Source: Nocardia jiangxiensis NBRC 101359 (GTDB taxonomy: Bacteria > Actinomycetota > Actinomycetes > Mycobacteriales > Mycobacteriaceae). Taken from it: 64,000 nucleotides of DNA. The notes beneath the pieces were generated by a model, which did no database searches, had not been told where the DNA came from, and saw only the letters and a program-made list of their open reading frames with translations. The position numbers and the translations under genes were made by a program. Of the stretch, positions 1-7,877 are shown piece by piece (the first letter of the stretch is position 1; each line of letters begins with the position of its first letter). The stretch spans positions 62,001 through 126,000 of the forward strand of contig NZ_BAGB01000046.1 of the NCBI RefSeq assembly GCF_000308615.1, written 5' to 3'.

Positions 1-1474
1 ATCGTGGAATGGTGCTCCTGCCGAGGTCGGGTGAACGGTTGCCCCAGCCGTCGCCGGCGATGTCGCCCATCGCCGACTCACCGCGGTTGAGACTGGCCGC
101 GGCCGCGCGGGCGTTGGCGATTCGGTTCATCGCGCGGGCCGGGCCGGACGGCGTCGTGGCCGATCCGCTGGCCGTCGGCGGACTCGCGGCCGCCGAGGCG
201 CCGCTACCGCCGCCGCGCGGCGGGGGCACGGGACGGTTACCGCCGCTACCGCGACCACCGGCGCCGCCCGGCGGACGCGGCCCGCGCCCGCCGACGAATC
301 CGGGCGCGCCCGAGGCCGCGGTACCGCGCATGGCGACCGCCTTGGTACCGACCGCGCCCAGGGCCATCGCGCCCAGGACCACGCCACCGGTGGCAGCCAG
401 ACCCGAACCGCCGTTGCCGACCATGCCGACCGCCGGAGCCACCAGGCGCATCAGCACCGGCAGAACGAAGGCGACACTGCCAAGCAGCACGATCGCGACC
501 AGCATCCGCTGTGCCTGATCCGCGTCGGGAAGTCCTGCGGTGGAGGTACTTTCGTCGGTGTTCCCGGCGGCCAGGAAGGCGATCATGTAGACGATCGCCG
601 CCACCGGTTTCCACAGCATGAACGCGATGATCCAGCTCAACAGCTTCGAGTAGGACTGCTTGCCGATACTCGTGCCCGACGCCGCGGCGGCCAACGGCAG
701 CACACCCGCGGCGACGACCAGCATGCCCTGACGCACGATGGCGAGCACGATCTGCGCCAGCGCGCCGAGTAGACCTACGATCGCGATGATCAGCACCAGA
801 CCCGGCGAGAACGCCTGCAACTTACTGGTTTTCACCATCAACTCGGCGATGTTCTTCGCCTGGCCGTTGGTGGCGTCCTGAATCACCCACGCGGAGAAGC
901 GATCCGAAGCCTGCGTGCCCGCGACGATCACCGCGCCGAGCATCCAGGAACTGAATATCACCCGCGCGAACATCCGGAACGATTCGGCCGCTTCGGATAT
1001 CAGCGCACCGCGTCTGGCCTCGGCGAGTCTGACCCCGGACAGGATGATCGACACGATCAGCAGCAGGATCTGCGCCTGATAGGTGTAGTCGTTGATCTTC
1101 TGGAACAGCTGGCCGCCGTTGCTGAGCCGCTCGTTGGGCACCTTCATCCAGAAGGTGAGCGCCATGATCAGCGCCTGCCCCAAACCGCTCATCAGCGAGT
1201 CGACCACCTTGCCGAAGGTGGAATCCCATGCCTTGTCGCGCACCGCGTTGCCGGCGCTGTCGGGATGGGTCGCGGCATTGGCGCCCTTACAGGCCGCCGA
1301 GGCGGCATCGCCCAGGGACACCCCGGGCAGTCCCATGTTGTCGAGGTCGTCGTGAATCTGGTTGCAGGTCTGGTCGAATCCGTAGGTCTGGCCGTATGCC
1401 ACGGTCGGCGTGGCGATCACGACGGTGAAGACCACCGCGAGAATCGTGACCAAGCGCCTGATCAAATGGCTCAC
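1..1474 (-). CDS. VirB6/TrbL-like polytopic membrane protein (3' end beyond window)
   Basis: At least 491 codons are open to the left edge. The protein opens with a signal-like helix (LIRRLVTILAVVFTVVIA, then TVAYGQ), followed by an exported stretch with two cysteines. About six further hydrophobic segments follow between roughly residues 95 and 365. A Gly/Pro/Arg-rich tail includes GGRGPRPPGGAGGRGSGG. This layout fits VirB6/TrbL-type channel components of type IV secretion or conjugation systems; the family call is by architecture, not alignment. The start is uncertain. GTG at 1474 has GAGGG directly against it, while TTG at 1465 sits 8 nt after GAGGGG and would give a compact signal peptide. 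Further in-frame GTG (1528) and TTG (1537) codons also exist. It is the last visible member of a minus-strand series that reaches back to about 6.4 kb. Confidence 0.75.
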   Translation of the reverse strand, partial: MSHLIRRLVTILAVVFTVVIATPTVAYGQTYGFDQTCNQIHDDLDNMGLPGVSLGDAASAACKGANAATHPDSAGNAVRDKAWDSTFGKVVDSLMSGLGQALIMALTFWMKVPNERLSNGGQLFQKINDYTYQAQILLLIVSIILSGVRLAEARRGALISEAAESFRMFARVIFSSWMLGAVIVAGTQASDRFSAWVIQDATNGQAKNIAELMVKTSKLQAFSPGLVLIIAIVGLLGALAQIVLAIVRQGMLVVAAGVLPLAAAASGTSIGKQSYSKLLSWIIAFMLWKPVAAIVYMIAFLAAGNTDESTSTAGLPDADQAQRMLVAIVLLGSVAFVLPVLMRLVAPAVGMVGNGGSGLAATGGVVLGAMALGAVGTKAVAMRGTAASGAPGFVGGRGPRPPGGAGGRGSGGNRPVPPPRGGGSGASAAASPPTASGSATTPSGPARAMNRIANARAAAASLNRGESAMGDIAGDGWGNRSPDLGRSTIPR

Positions 1475-1569
1475 CCCTCGATCCGTCGAAGTGCCGCGAT
1501 GGAATTCGGCCCTGTCGGCCCGAAGCACTGTGGTCAACGTCCCATCACATCCCCTGCTCGCCGCTGCGC

Positions 1570-2409
1570 TCACCATTTCGTCCACCCATCCAGCGAGTCC
1601 ACATACTCGGTCTGCGACCCCGAGGCGTCGGTCGGCTTCAGCCGCCAATCCCCGTTGTCCCACACCATGACCAGGCGGACCGCCGCCCAGAGTTGTTTGC
1701 CGTCGTTCGTCGGACCGCGCGCGGCCAGCCGCACGATGGCCATGTCGTCGGCATAGTTCTCGATCTGAAATGCGTCCGGCGCCACCAGATATCGGGTCAC
1801 CTGCTCGGGCTGCTGCTGGGGCAGCCGTCCCGCCGAACGCGCCTTGTCGTAGGCGGCGAGCTGCTGAGCACTGGCCTTGACCTGATGGACGTACAGATCC
1901 CGATCGGCCGGACGCGCGTTGAGCCGGTAGGTGATCTGCGCCGCCGCCAGCACCGCGCCTTGCGGGGTGTGCGAATACCCGGTGGCCAGGCCGTCGGCGA
2001 TCCGGGTCGGACCGTCGCTGGTGGAGAACGGCACCGAGGCGCCGAACACCCGCTGCCAGCCGTGCTGTGCGGTGATACCGGTCGGAGCCGCGGTCAGCCA
2101 GTCCTGATCGCTCGCCCTGTGTTCCTTGCCCGGATCCTGCGGAAGTACCTGTCCGGCAGGGTTGTTCGGTACATCCACCCGGCGGCCGAACACGTCCACC
2201 GCGGGCGCGGCGAAACCTGTCGCATCCGAGGACCCCGCCGCCGGGGACGGTGCACCGGGAGCAGCGGTCCCACCGCCGCCACCACTGTGCGAACCGCCGT
2301 GATTGACGTACATGAACACCCCGACGACCACGATCAGCGCCAGCACCGCCGCGGAGGCGATGCCGCCGAAGGAGATTCCGCGGTCCGAGTCCGCATCCTT
2401 GTCCTTCAT
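1570..2409 (-). CDS. Bitopic conjugation-locus membrane protein
   Basis: The 279-residue product has a short acidic and basic N-terminus, one membrane segment at about residues 16-36 (AAVLALIVVVGVFMYV), a Gly/Ala/Pro linker and an exported C-terminal domain of about 200 residues. That domain contains DWLTAAPTG, HGWQRVFG, PFSTSDGPTRI, GYSHTPQGAV and a terminal DGWTKW. I recall similar proteins in actinobacterial clusters with type IV secretion-like genes, where the single helix and exported domain recall VirB8/TcpC. No fold is proven here. The ATG at 2409 overlaps the stop of the upstream gene (ATGA), which implies translational coupling. The longer reading frame that extends upstream is unlikely because it overlaps that gene. 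Confidence 0.75.
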   Translation of the reverse strand: MKDKDADSDRGISFGGIASAAVLALIVVVGVFMYVNHGGSHSGGGGGTAAPGAPSPAAGSSDATGFAAPAVDVFGRRVDVPNNPAGQVLPQDPGKEHRASDQDWLTAAPTGITAQHGWQRVFGASVPFSTSDGPTRIADGLATGYSHTPQGAVLAAAQITYRLNARPADRDLYVHQVKASAQQLAAYDKARSAGRLPQQQPEQVTRYLVAPDAFQIENYADDMAIVRLAARGPTNDGKQLWAAVRLVMVWDNGDWRLKPTDASGSQTEYVDSLDGWTKW

Positions 2410-2660
2410 GTCGGCAGGAAGGCCAGGGCGATCGCGCTTGCGGACGATGCCACGATCGCACCGACCAGGCTCATCACGATGCCGTGCGAAGCGTCGTTGA
2501 TCGCCATGTCGTCGCGAATCGCGGACCAGAAGCGCCCGGCCGAGATGATCAGCCAGGCAAGGCAGAACAACAGCACCACCCAGAGCAGCCAATCGATCAG
2601 CTGCATCAGCGGCGCGAGGACGTCGGCCGGCATCTGTTTATAGGCAAGCACGGGCGCCAC
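2406..2660 (-). CDS. Small two-helix membrane protein, VirB2-like (copy 2)
   Basis: The 84-residue protein has two hydrophobic helices, LIDWLLWVVLLFCLAWLII and GIVMSLVGAIVASSASAIAL, separated by a short polar loop (SAGRFWSAIRDDMAINDASH). Size, topology and position beside a VirB6-like gene suggest a pilin-like VirB2/TrbC component, but no conserved signature proves it. The upstream gene ends 5 bases before this start and has the same architecture, including a GRF motif after helix 1, so the two look like tandem paralogues. The first codon is GTG at 2660; an ATG at 2633 is an alternative. Its stop overlaps the next start. Confidence 0.65.
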   Translation of the reverse strand: MAPVLAYKQMPADVLAPLMQLIDWLLWVVLLFCLAWLIISAGRFWSAIRDDMAINDASHGIVMSLVGAIVASSASAIALAFLPT

Positions 2661-2664
2661 GCCC

Positions 2665-2961
2665 CTATGATCCGATGGCGGCGTTCATGATGGTCCCGGC
2701 GCTGGTGGCGATGATTCCGCCGATCATGGCGCCGGCCACCATCTTCGGCGACTCGAGACCCCCGCCGGTCCACTTCTCCCACGCGAAGCGGCCGCCCGCA
2801 TAGGTGATGCCCATGATGCCGGACAGCAACACGAACCAGGTGAAGTAGCGGACCAGTTTCAACAATTTGTCCGAGGCGGGCGGGGCCTCCGGGGTCGGAT
2901 TCCCGACCTGGGCGAGCACAGCGCTGTACGTCTCGTGCACAGCGAGCAGGATGGTACTCAT
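2665..2961 (-). CDS. Small two-helix membrane protein, VirB2-like (copy 1)
   Basis: The 98-residue protein has a polar N-terminal third, then helix 1 (YFTWFVLLSGIMGITYA), a loop with GGRFAWEKW and GGGLESPK, and helix 2 rich in Gly and Ala (MVAGAMIGGIIATSAGTI). The two-helix, small-residue-rich layout is pilin-like (VirB2/TrbC class), which is an inference from topology. ATG at 2961 is preceded by GAAGGA at a suitable distance. It is followed after 4 bases by a second gene of the same design. Confidence 0.7.
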   Translation of the reverse strand: MSTILLAVHETYSAVLAQVGNPTPEAPPASDKLLKLVRYFTWFVLLSGIMGITYAGGRFAWEKWTGGGLESPKMVAGAMIGGIIATSAGTIMNAAIGS

Positions 2962-3067
2962 CGAGCGTCCTTCTCAATAGGTGAACCGAAAACAAAGCCG
3001 TGTACCGGGAGTACACCGTCAGTTACGCCAGGTCGCCGCCCGCCCAGCGGCGGTCGAGAGTGCACGG

Positions 3068-3742
3068 TCATCGCATGCCCTCTTCCTCGAAATGTGAAGC
3101 GTTGCTTACCTTTTCACGAATCAGAGCCACTATACCCGCACCGAGCTGGTCCACGTCGTGCGGAACCTCCTGCAGCGGATCGAGTTTGCGTTTGCGCTGC
3201 TGCGGCGGCGGATCGTTGGGCGACCACACCGGCAGTTGCTCGGGTTCGACCAGAGTCCACTCCTCGTACCACGGCACCTGCCAGACCGGTCCGGCCAGCG
3301 AGCCCACCAGATCGCGATAGCGGCGGATCTCCGCCGGGATGCGGCCCGGCCGCGCGGCCACCGTGATCAATCCGAGCACCTCGCACGATCCGGCCAGGCC
3401 CGCATGATGCTGGCGCAGCAGGTCGTGCGCCCGAGTCAGTCCCGAAATAGTCTCGCGCGCAAGCAGAACCACATAGGGGGATTCGCGCTCGAAAACGCCC
3501 GGCCAGCGTCGATGCGAGTCCGCGGCGGGCGCGAGCACATGCGCGAGAGTACTGGCGCCGGCGCCGCCGTGCACACCGAGCAACCACACCAGCGGCGCGC
3601 GTCCGGCGCCGGGCACGGGCCGGTCCCAGATGGGTGCGCGACGATTCTCCGGCGGTGCGACGACGCCCGCAGCCCCCGTCGGCTGGTCCGCCGGTTCGGG
3701 GTTTTCCGATGGGTTGCGATTTTCCTTCATGGCCGCGGTCAT
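3068..3742 (-). CDS. ParA/MinD-like protein with degenerate P-loop (second of pair)
   Basis: The 224-residue soluble protein has a Pro-rich N-terminus and then VWLLGVHGGAGASTLAHVL at about residues 50-68. That segment resembles the deviant Walker A of SIMIBI ATPases but has Ala where the catalytic lysine is expected and no upstream signature lysine. Later segments (SPYVVLLARETISGLTRAH, GLITVAARPGRIPAEI) fit the following strands. A C-terminal basic patch (QQRKRKLDP) is present. I recall a conserved actinobacterial family of this type beside conjugation genes (possibly DUF6668, unverified). Its ATG overlaps the stop of the upstream ParA-like gene (ATGA). It may be a non-hydrolysing partner of that protein. 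Confidence 0.75.
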   Translation of the reverse strand: MTAAMKENRNPSENPEPADQPTGAAGVVAPPENRRAPIWDRPVPGAGRAPLVWLLGVHGGAGASTLAHVLAPAADSHRRWPGVFERESPYVVLLARETISGLTRAHDLLRQHHAGLAGSCEVLGLITVAARPGRIPAEIRRYRDLVGSLAGPVWQVPWYEEWTLVEPEQLPVWSPNDPPPQQRKRKLDPLQEVPHDVDQLGAGIVALIREKVSNASHFEEEGMR

Positions 3743-4614
3743 GATGCCACCCCCGCCAGCAGGGTGCGATAAGCCTTGCGCGTTTCGGCGGCAAGTGTGT
3801 TGTGTCGCACCAGTTCTCCGCGTGCCAGATGCTGGTCGTAGGGAATCTCGCGGATGTCCCGGACCCACCCGTTGAGATGTTCGCGCAGATGTTTCGCGAC
3901 CGGAGCACTGTCACCGGGCAGCTGATGGGACACCACGATCGTGGTGTCCCCGACGATCCCGCCGCCCTGCCCCTCGGTCTGCCCGCCGAATTCGTCGTCC
4001 AGCCATTCCAGCGTCACCCGCAGCCGGTTGGCCGCGTCGGCGCGCGCCGGAATCGCCAGCACCAGCGCGATATCGGCGTCCTCGAGCAGCGGCCGCAGAT
4101 GACGCGCGCCGATCGGGCTGCCGCCGTCGTAGACCGGAGTGTGACCGGCGTCGGCGATCGCCCGCGCGACGGTCAGGTAGGTGGCCCGGCGGCGCAGCGG
4201 CGCGGAGTCGCGCCACAGCAGCCCGATGCCCGAACTCGCCTGGGACAGACACTCCTTCAGCGGTGCGGGCTCGTCGTCGCCGCGGCCGTACAGCCAGGAC
4301 TGCAGGCTGATCGGGCTCAGATGTTCGTCCGCGCCGCGCAGGGCCAGATCGCTGCCCGATGCCGTCGCGTCCACCGCGACCGTCGGCAGACCGCCCGATC
4401 CCAGTTCCGCGGCCAGACCCAGAGCCGTCGTCGTGGTACCCGCTCCGCCGCAGCCGCCGACCACCAGAATCGGCCGCGGCAGCAGATCACCCTCACCGTT
4501 CTCGCGCCGGCTCCGGCGTAACCGCACCACCGGAGCCCTGTCGCGCGTGCGCGAACCCGCCGGGTCGCCCGTCTCGGGCGTCTCGTCGAGCCACTGGCTC
4601 CAGTCCTGTCCCAT
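3739..4614 (-). CDS. ParA/MinD-like ATPase-fold protein with degenerate P-loop
   Basis: The 291-residue protein has a charged N-terminus of about 45 residues and then ILVVGGCGGAGTTTTALGL, which matches the ParA/MinD P-loop strand and helix but has Thr in place of the lysine and Cys in place of the upstream signature lysine. VAVDATASGSDLALRG follows where the ParA switch aspartate lies. ALVLAIPARADAANRL and GDTTIVVSHQL fit the later strands. SIMIBI proteins often place or gate secretion and conjugation machines; whether this one binds ATP is open. ATG at 4614 follows GGAGAG. The gene lies 16 bases after the preceding gene and overlaps the next. Confidence 0.8.
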   Translation of the reverse strand: MGQDWSQWLDETPETGDPAGSRTRDRAPVVRLRRSRRENGEGDLLPRPILVVGGCGGAGTTTTALGLAAELGSGGLPTVAVDATASGSDLALRGADEHLSPISLQSWLYGRGDDEPAPLKECLSQASSGIGLLWRDSAPLRRRATYLTVARAIADAGHTPVYDGGSPIGARHLRPLLEDADIALVLAIPARADAANRLRVTLEWLDDEFGGQTEGQGGGIVGDTTIVVSHQLPGDSAPVAKHLREHLNGWVRDIREIPYDQHLARGELVRHNTLAAETRKAYRTLLAGVAS

Positions 4615-4630
4615 CGTCTCAGCTCTCCTC

Positions 4631-5812
4631 TTAACCGGCCGTGATTCCCGTGATCAGGGTGCGGCCGCCGACGACCTCGGTGGTCACCGTCTGCCGGCCG
4701 TAGGTCGCGGGCGCGCCCCCTGGCCGTTGTTCGGTGACCTCCACCGAATACCTGGAATCCCCGGACGGCGCCACTCGCACGCAGTACAGGGTCCCCACGG
4801 GTACCGAGTCGATGCCGCGCTGAATCACTTCCGCCGCAGGCAGACTCGCGTCGGGTGCGACGACCTCGCGGGCGCGCTCGGCGGAACGGTCGACGTAATA
4901 GGCGTGCTGGAACCACATGATCGCGTCGGGCCCGGAGCCGGTGCCGCCCGGCTCCGCCCCGCGCACCACATCACCGATGCGCTCGGTCGGACAGGTCAGG
5001 ACGGTGCCGGTGGTCGCCCCGGTGAGCCGAATCTCCGAAATCACCGGACGCGCCGAATGTGCGGCACCGCCACGAGCATGAAGCAAATACACAGCGAACA
5101 TCGCGGCACCGGCCAGCAGCAGCACCGCAACCGCCAGGACGATCGCGACGCGCAGACTCCCGGCCCCGGCCTGCTGACGCAGACTGCGCGGCGCGGTCGC
5201 CGCGCCGGGACCGCCCCGCCGACGGCCGGTGCGACGCCGCGGAATCCAGCTCCGGCGCGCACTCTCCCCGCGCCCGCCGCCGCTCGAATCGGGCCAGTCG
5301 TCGAGCCAGTCGGCGGAGTTGCCCGGCCAGTCGTCCTCGTCGTGCGGGGCGGGAGAGCGGCGCGCACGCGGATCCTCGTCCTGGCGCGCGGACTCCTCGG
5401 TGGCGGAACCACTCCGCGAACCGCGCTCCCGCGGTCCTACGGCGTCAGCCGCATCGTCGGCCCGCGATCGACGGGGGCGGCGGGCCGGGGCCTGCGCCTC
5501 CTCGTCCCACGGGAACTGCACCAGCTCGGCGTCGCGCACGGGATAGTCGTCGTCCGGGCCGGGAGCGTGATCACCCGCGACCCAATCCGACCAGCCGCCG
5601 ACGAATTCGGCGCGACGCGTACCGGCCTCCCCGGCGAACGGGACCTCGAACGGTTCGGGCTCGGTCTCCCGGATGTAGTGCGGGTACTGACCCGCACCCC
5701 CTTCGCTCAGCGCCTGCTCGATCTCGGGATCGGCGGCCTTCGGCGATGCCGCGGCGTCCCGCGGCTCGAGGGCCGGGAACCAGTGCTGCACATCTTTGTA
5801 CGAGTTCAACAT
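4631..5812 (-). CDS. Single-pass membrane protein of the secretion-like locus
   Basis: The 393-residue protein has a long acidic and then Arg-rich cytoplasmic region (about residues 1-210), a hydrophobic segment near residue 220 (VAIVLAVAVLLLAGAAMFAV), and an exported domain of about 150 residues. The exported domain contains TVLTCPTERIG, IMWFQHAYYVDRSAERARE, GTLYCVRV and TLITGITAG; its two cysteines could form a disulfide. I do not recognise the family by name. The sequence IMWFQHAYYVDRSAERARE resembles exported domains of actinobacterial conjugation-locus proteins I have seen. ATG at 5812 lies just after a G-rich run. It is the first clearly coding member of the minus-strand series. Confidence 0.7.
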   Translation of the reverse strand: MLNSYKDVQHWFPALEPRDAAASPKAADPEIEQALSEGGAGQYPHYIRETEPEPFEVPFAGEAGTRRAEFVGGWSDWVAGDHAPGPDDDYPVRDAELVQFPWDEEAQAPARRPRRSRADDAADAVGPRERGSRSGSATEESARQDEDPRARRSPAPHDEDDWPGNSADWLDDWPDSSGGGRGESARRSWIPRRRTGRRRGGPGAATAPRSLRQQAGAGSLRVAIVLAVAVLLLAGAAMFAVYLLHARGGAAHSARPVISEIRLTGATTGTVLTCPTERIGDVVRGAEPGGTGSGPDAIMWFQHAYYVDRSAERAREVVAPDASLPAAEVIQRGIDSVPVGTLYCVRVAPSGDSRYSVEVTEQRPGGAPATYGRQTVTTEVVGGRTLITGITAG

Positions 5813-5869
5813 TCCCCCATCCCCGCAGAGCCAGGCACCTCGTGCGACATCGTCGGACCCTCTCGGCGA

Positions 5870-6373
5870 TCAGTTCGTGGTGAACGGGTAGTCGGTGTCG
5901 AAATCGTCGATGGGCACGACCGTCGCCACGCCACCAGGGGCGGCACAGCCGCGGTCTGTCCCGAACGGAAATTCTCCCGTACCCGACGAATTCGGCGAAC
6001 TCGACGCGCCGCATGCGGCGGCCGAGATTCCGCCGACCAGGCTTTTCACATTCTCACACCGGCCCCGAACGTGGCGATTCACGCAGGTCGCGCCCGTGCA
6101 GCGGGACGCGGATTCACCGGGCAGGAAGACCCGATGCCGCACCTCGCACCGGAGGGCCGAAAAGTGAAACGATGACGGACCAACAACCACGGCGGTAACG
6201 CGAGGTAGATCCGGTCGAATGTCCAAGGCGGACAACGTCGCAGCGACACCGTTGCCGAGGGGGTTCGGGAGGGTTGGCACCAGCTGCGGATACGCCTGCG
6301 CTCGCGTGGTGCTCGCCGAAGCGTCACCCGCGATCGCGACCAGCCTGCTCGAGGTTGTGCGCGCGGTCAGCAT
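5870..6373 (-). CDS. Hypothetical cysteine-containing protein (uncertain)
   Basis: A 167-codon frame starts with ATG at 6373, eight bases after AAGGGGG, a good ribosome-binding site. The product has six cysteines, no clear membrane helix and an acidic end (IDDFDTDYPFTTN). The N-terminal third has less biased third positions than neighbouring genes. A shorter version from an internal GTG would start VKSLVGGISAAACG, which loosely resembles a short lipoprotein signal. It precedes the locus genes in the same direction, 57 bases before the next start. It could be the first gene of the operon or a spurious frame. Confidence 0.4.
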   Translation of the reverse strand: MLTARTTSSRLVAIAGDASASTTRAQAYPQLVPTLPNPLGNGVAATLSALDIRPDLPRVTAVVVGPSSFHFSALRCEVRHRVFLPGESASRCTGATCVNRHVRGRCENVKSLVGGISAAACGASSSPNSSGTGEFPFGTDRGCAAPGGVATVVPIDDFDTDYPFTTN

Positions 6374-6965
6374 CGTCCGACCCCCTTAACCAGCTGTGTG
6401 CAAGGCGTTCGGAGGGCCGAGAGCCGCGGCGAGCGAGAGCAGTCGGTGATCGGTTCGAGTTGCCGCCGTTGCCGTGTGAGCCCCGAAACGCAATAGACCG
6501 TAACAGAATCCGGCGAACTCTGCAGTGCATCCTGCGGGATGCGACCTCGAGACGGGAAGGATCCTCGCGTCGGACATCGCCGCACCGGAAGAATTTTCGA
6601 GGTCGCGCCCACGAGACGCCGACATTGGCAACAGCTCAGCTATCGAAGCCCGCTACCGAACGAAGCGAATCGGACAGCAAAGAACCCGCGCCGCAACCGA
6701 ATTGCACGCCGGAAAATTGCCAGCATTCGCACGTTCATGCACAAACTCTCGAATTGCCGCGTAGACAACGCTAATTCGCATTCGCGAAAGTTTCGCCGGT
6801 TGTGATTTCGGCGTGCGAACCGGCGGGCACTCGCGGGCCACACCCGATCCACAGCGGACGTGGACAGCGACCCTCACGATGTCGCGGACGCACACCGTCC
6901 GCCCCCGAAGGCGCTCGCCGGGGGGCTCGAGCGAGTTGCCAGGATGGTCCGGGCAGACTGAGCAC
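6374..6965. other. Non-coding stretch of about 590 bases
   Basis: No frame here has convincing codon use. The part from about 6480 to 6800 is visibly less GC-rich than the surroundings. It holds a small perfect stem (GCATCC, loop TGCG, GGATGC at 6527-6542) and a TTCGCGAA palindrome near 6783. It probably contains divergent promoters for the minus-strand secretion-like locus and the exporter gene. Confidence 0.5.
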
Positions 6966-7835
6966 GTGGCTCAACTACCCCTGGCAGCCGTGGGCTGCGC
7001 ATTCATCGGCGCGGTGATGTTCGCCGTGTCCGCAGTGGCGCAGCAGCGGGCGGCGGCCGACGTGCCCGAGGGCGACGCCCTGCTCGCCCGATTGATCCGC
7101 AATCCGCGCTGGTGGGCGGGGATCGTCGGCGATGCGGGCGGATTCGGTTTCCAGGTGGCGGCCCTGGCCATGGGTTCGGTGCTGGTCGTCCAGCCGATCC
7201 TGGTGACCTCCCTGGTCTTCGCACTTCCGCTCGCCGCGCACTACAGCGGGCGGCGAGTGACGCCGATGATGTGGGCGCAGGCCGCCGCGCTGTCGGCCGC
7301 GCTGGCGGTCTTCCTCGTCGTCGGAGATCCGACCGAGGGCCACACCGACGCACCCTGGCATCGCTGGATCGGCCCGCTGGGTCTGCTGGGCGGACTGATC
7401 GTGGTAGGCATCGTGGTCGCCACCGCGGTCCGCATTCCCGCCTTGCAGGCGCTGCTGCTCGGCACCGCCGCCGGTCTGCTGTTCGGCATCTCCGCCGCCC
7501 TGACCGAACATGTCACCGAGCTGTTCGGCCAGGGGCTGGGCCCGGTGCTGACCAGCTGGCAGCCCTACACGCTGGTCGCCGCCGGAATCGCGGGACTCTA
7601 CCTGCAACAACGCGGCTACCAGGTCGGGCCGCTGTCCGCCTCACTCCCCGCGTTCACCGTGGCCGAACCGCTCGGGGCGGCGTTCATCGGACTCACCGTC
7701 CTGGACGAACGCCTGCGCAGCGGTCCGGTCGGCACGGGTTTCGTGTTGGTCTCGGTGATCGTGATGTGCGTGGGCGCGGTCCTGCTGTCCCGGGCACAGG
7801 CGGCCGGCACGGTCTCGGAGGCCGTGGCCGGGTGA
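6966..7835 (+). CDS. DMT-superfamily (EamA-type) transporter
   Basis: The 289-residue protein is almost entirely membrane helices, about nine or ten, beginning VAQLPLAAVGCAFIGAVMFA. It has the two-half organisation of drug/metabolite transporters, ending IGLTVLDERLRSGP and a last helix (VLVSVIVMCVGAVLLSRA). The substrate cannot be read from the sequence. GTG at 6966 was chosen because the longer upstream frame is Arg-rich and unlike a membrane protein start, and AGGATGG lies upstream. It converges on rel with about 40 bases between the stops. Confidence 0.8.
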   Translation: MAQLPLAAVGCAFIGAVMFAVSAVAQQRAAADVPEGDALLARLIRNPRWWAGIVGDAGGFGFQVAALAMGSVLVVQPILVTSLVFALPLAAHYSGRRVTPMMWAQAAALSAALAVFLVVGDPTEGHTDAPWHRWIGPLGLLGGLIVVGIVVATAVRIPALQALLLGTAAGLLFGISAALTEHVTELFGQGLGPVLTSWQPYTLVAAGIAGLYLQQRGYQVGPLSASLPAFTVAEPLGAAFIGLTVLDERLRSGPVGTGFVLVSVIVMCVGAVLLSRAQAAGTVSEAVAG

Positions 7836-7877
7836 CCACCGCTCCCCCGCGACCGTCACCGGCCGCCGGGAGCCCGA

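Noticed and set aside
4181..6175. Long plus-strand frame of 664 codons opposite the secretion-like locus.
   Set aside because: It is Arg/Pro/Ala-rich antisense of genes with clear domains on the minus strand, a common artefact of high-GC DNA.
6374..6965. The lower-GC stretch as a mobile-element scar or attachment site for the adjacent conjugation-like locus.
   Set aside because: No tRNA gene, direct repeat pair, integrase or terminal inverted repeat was seen in or near it.
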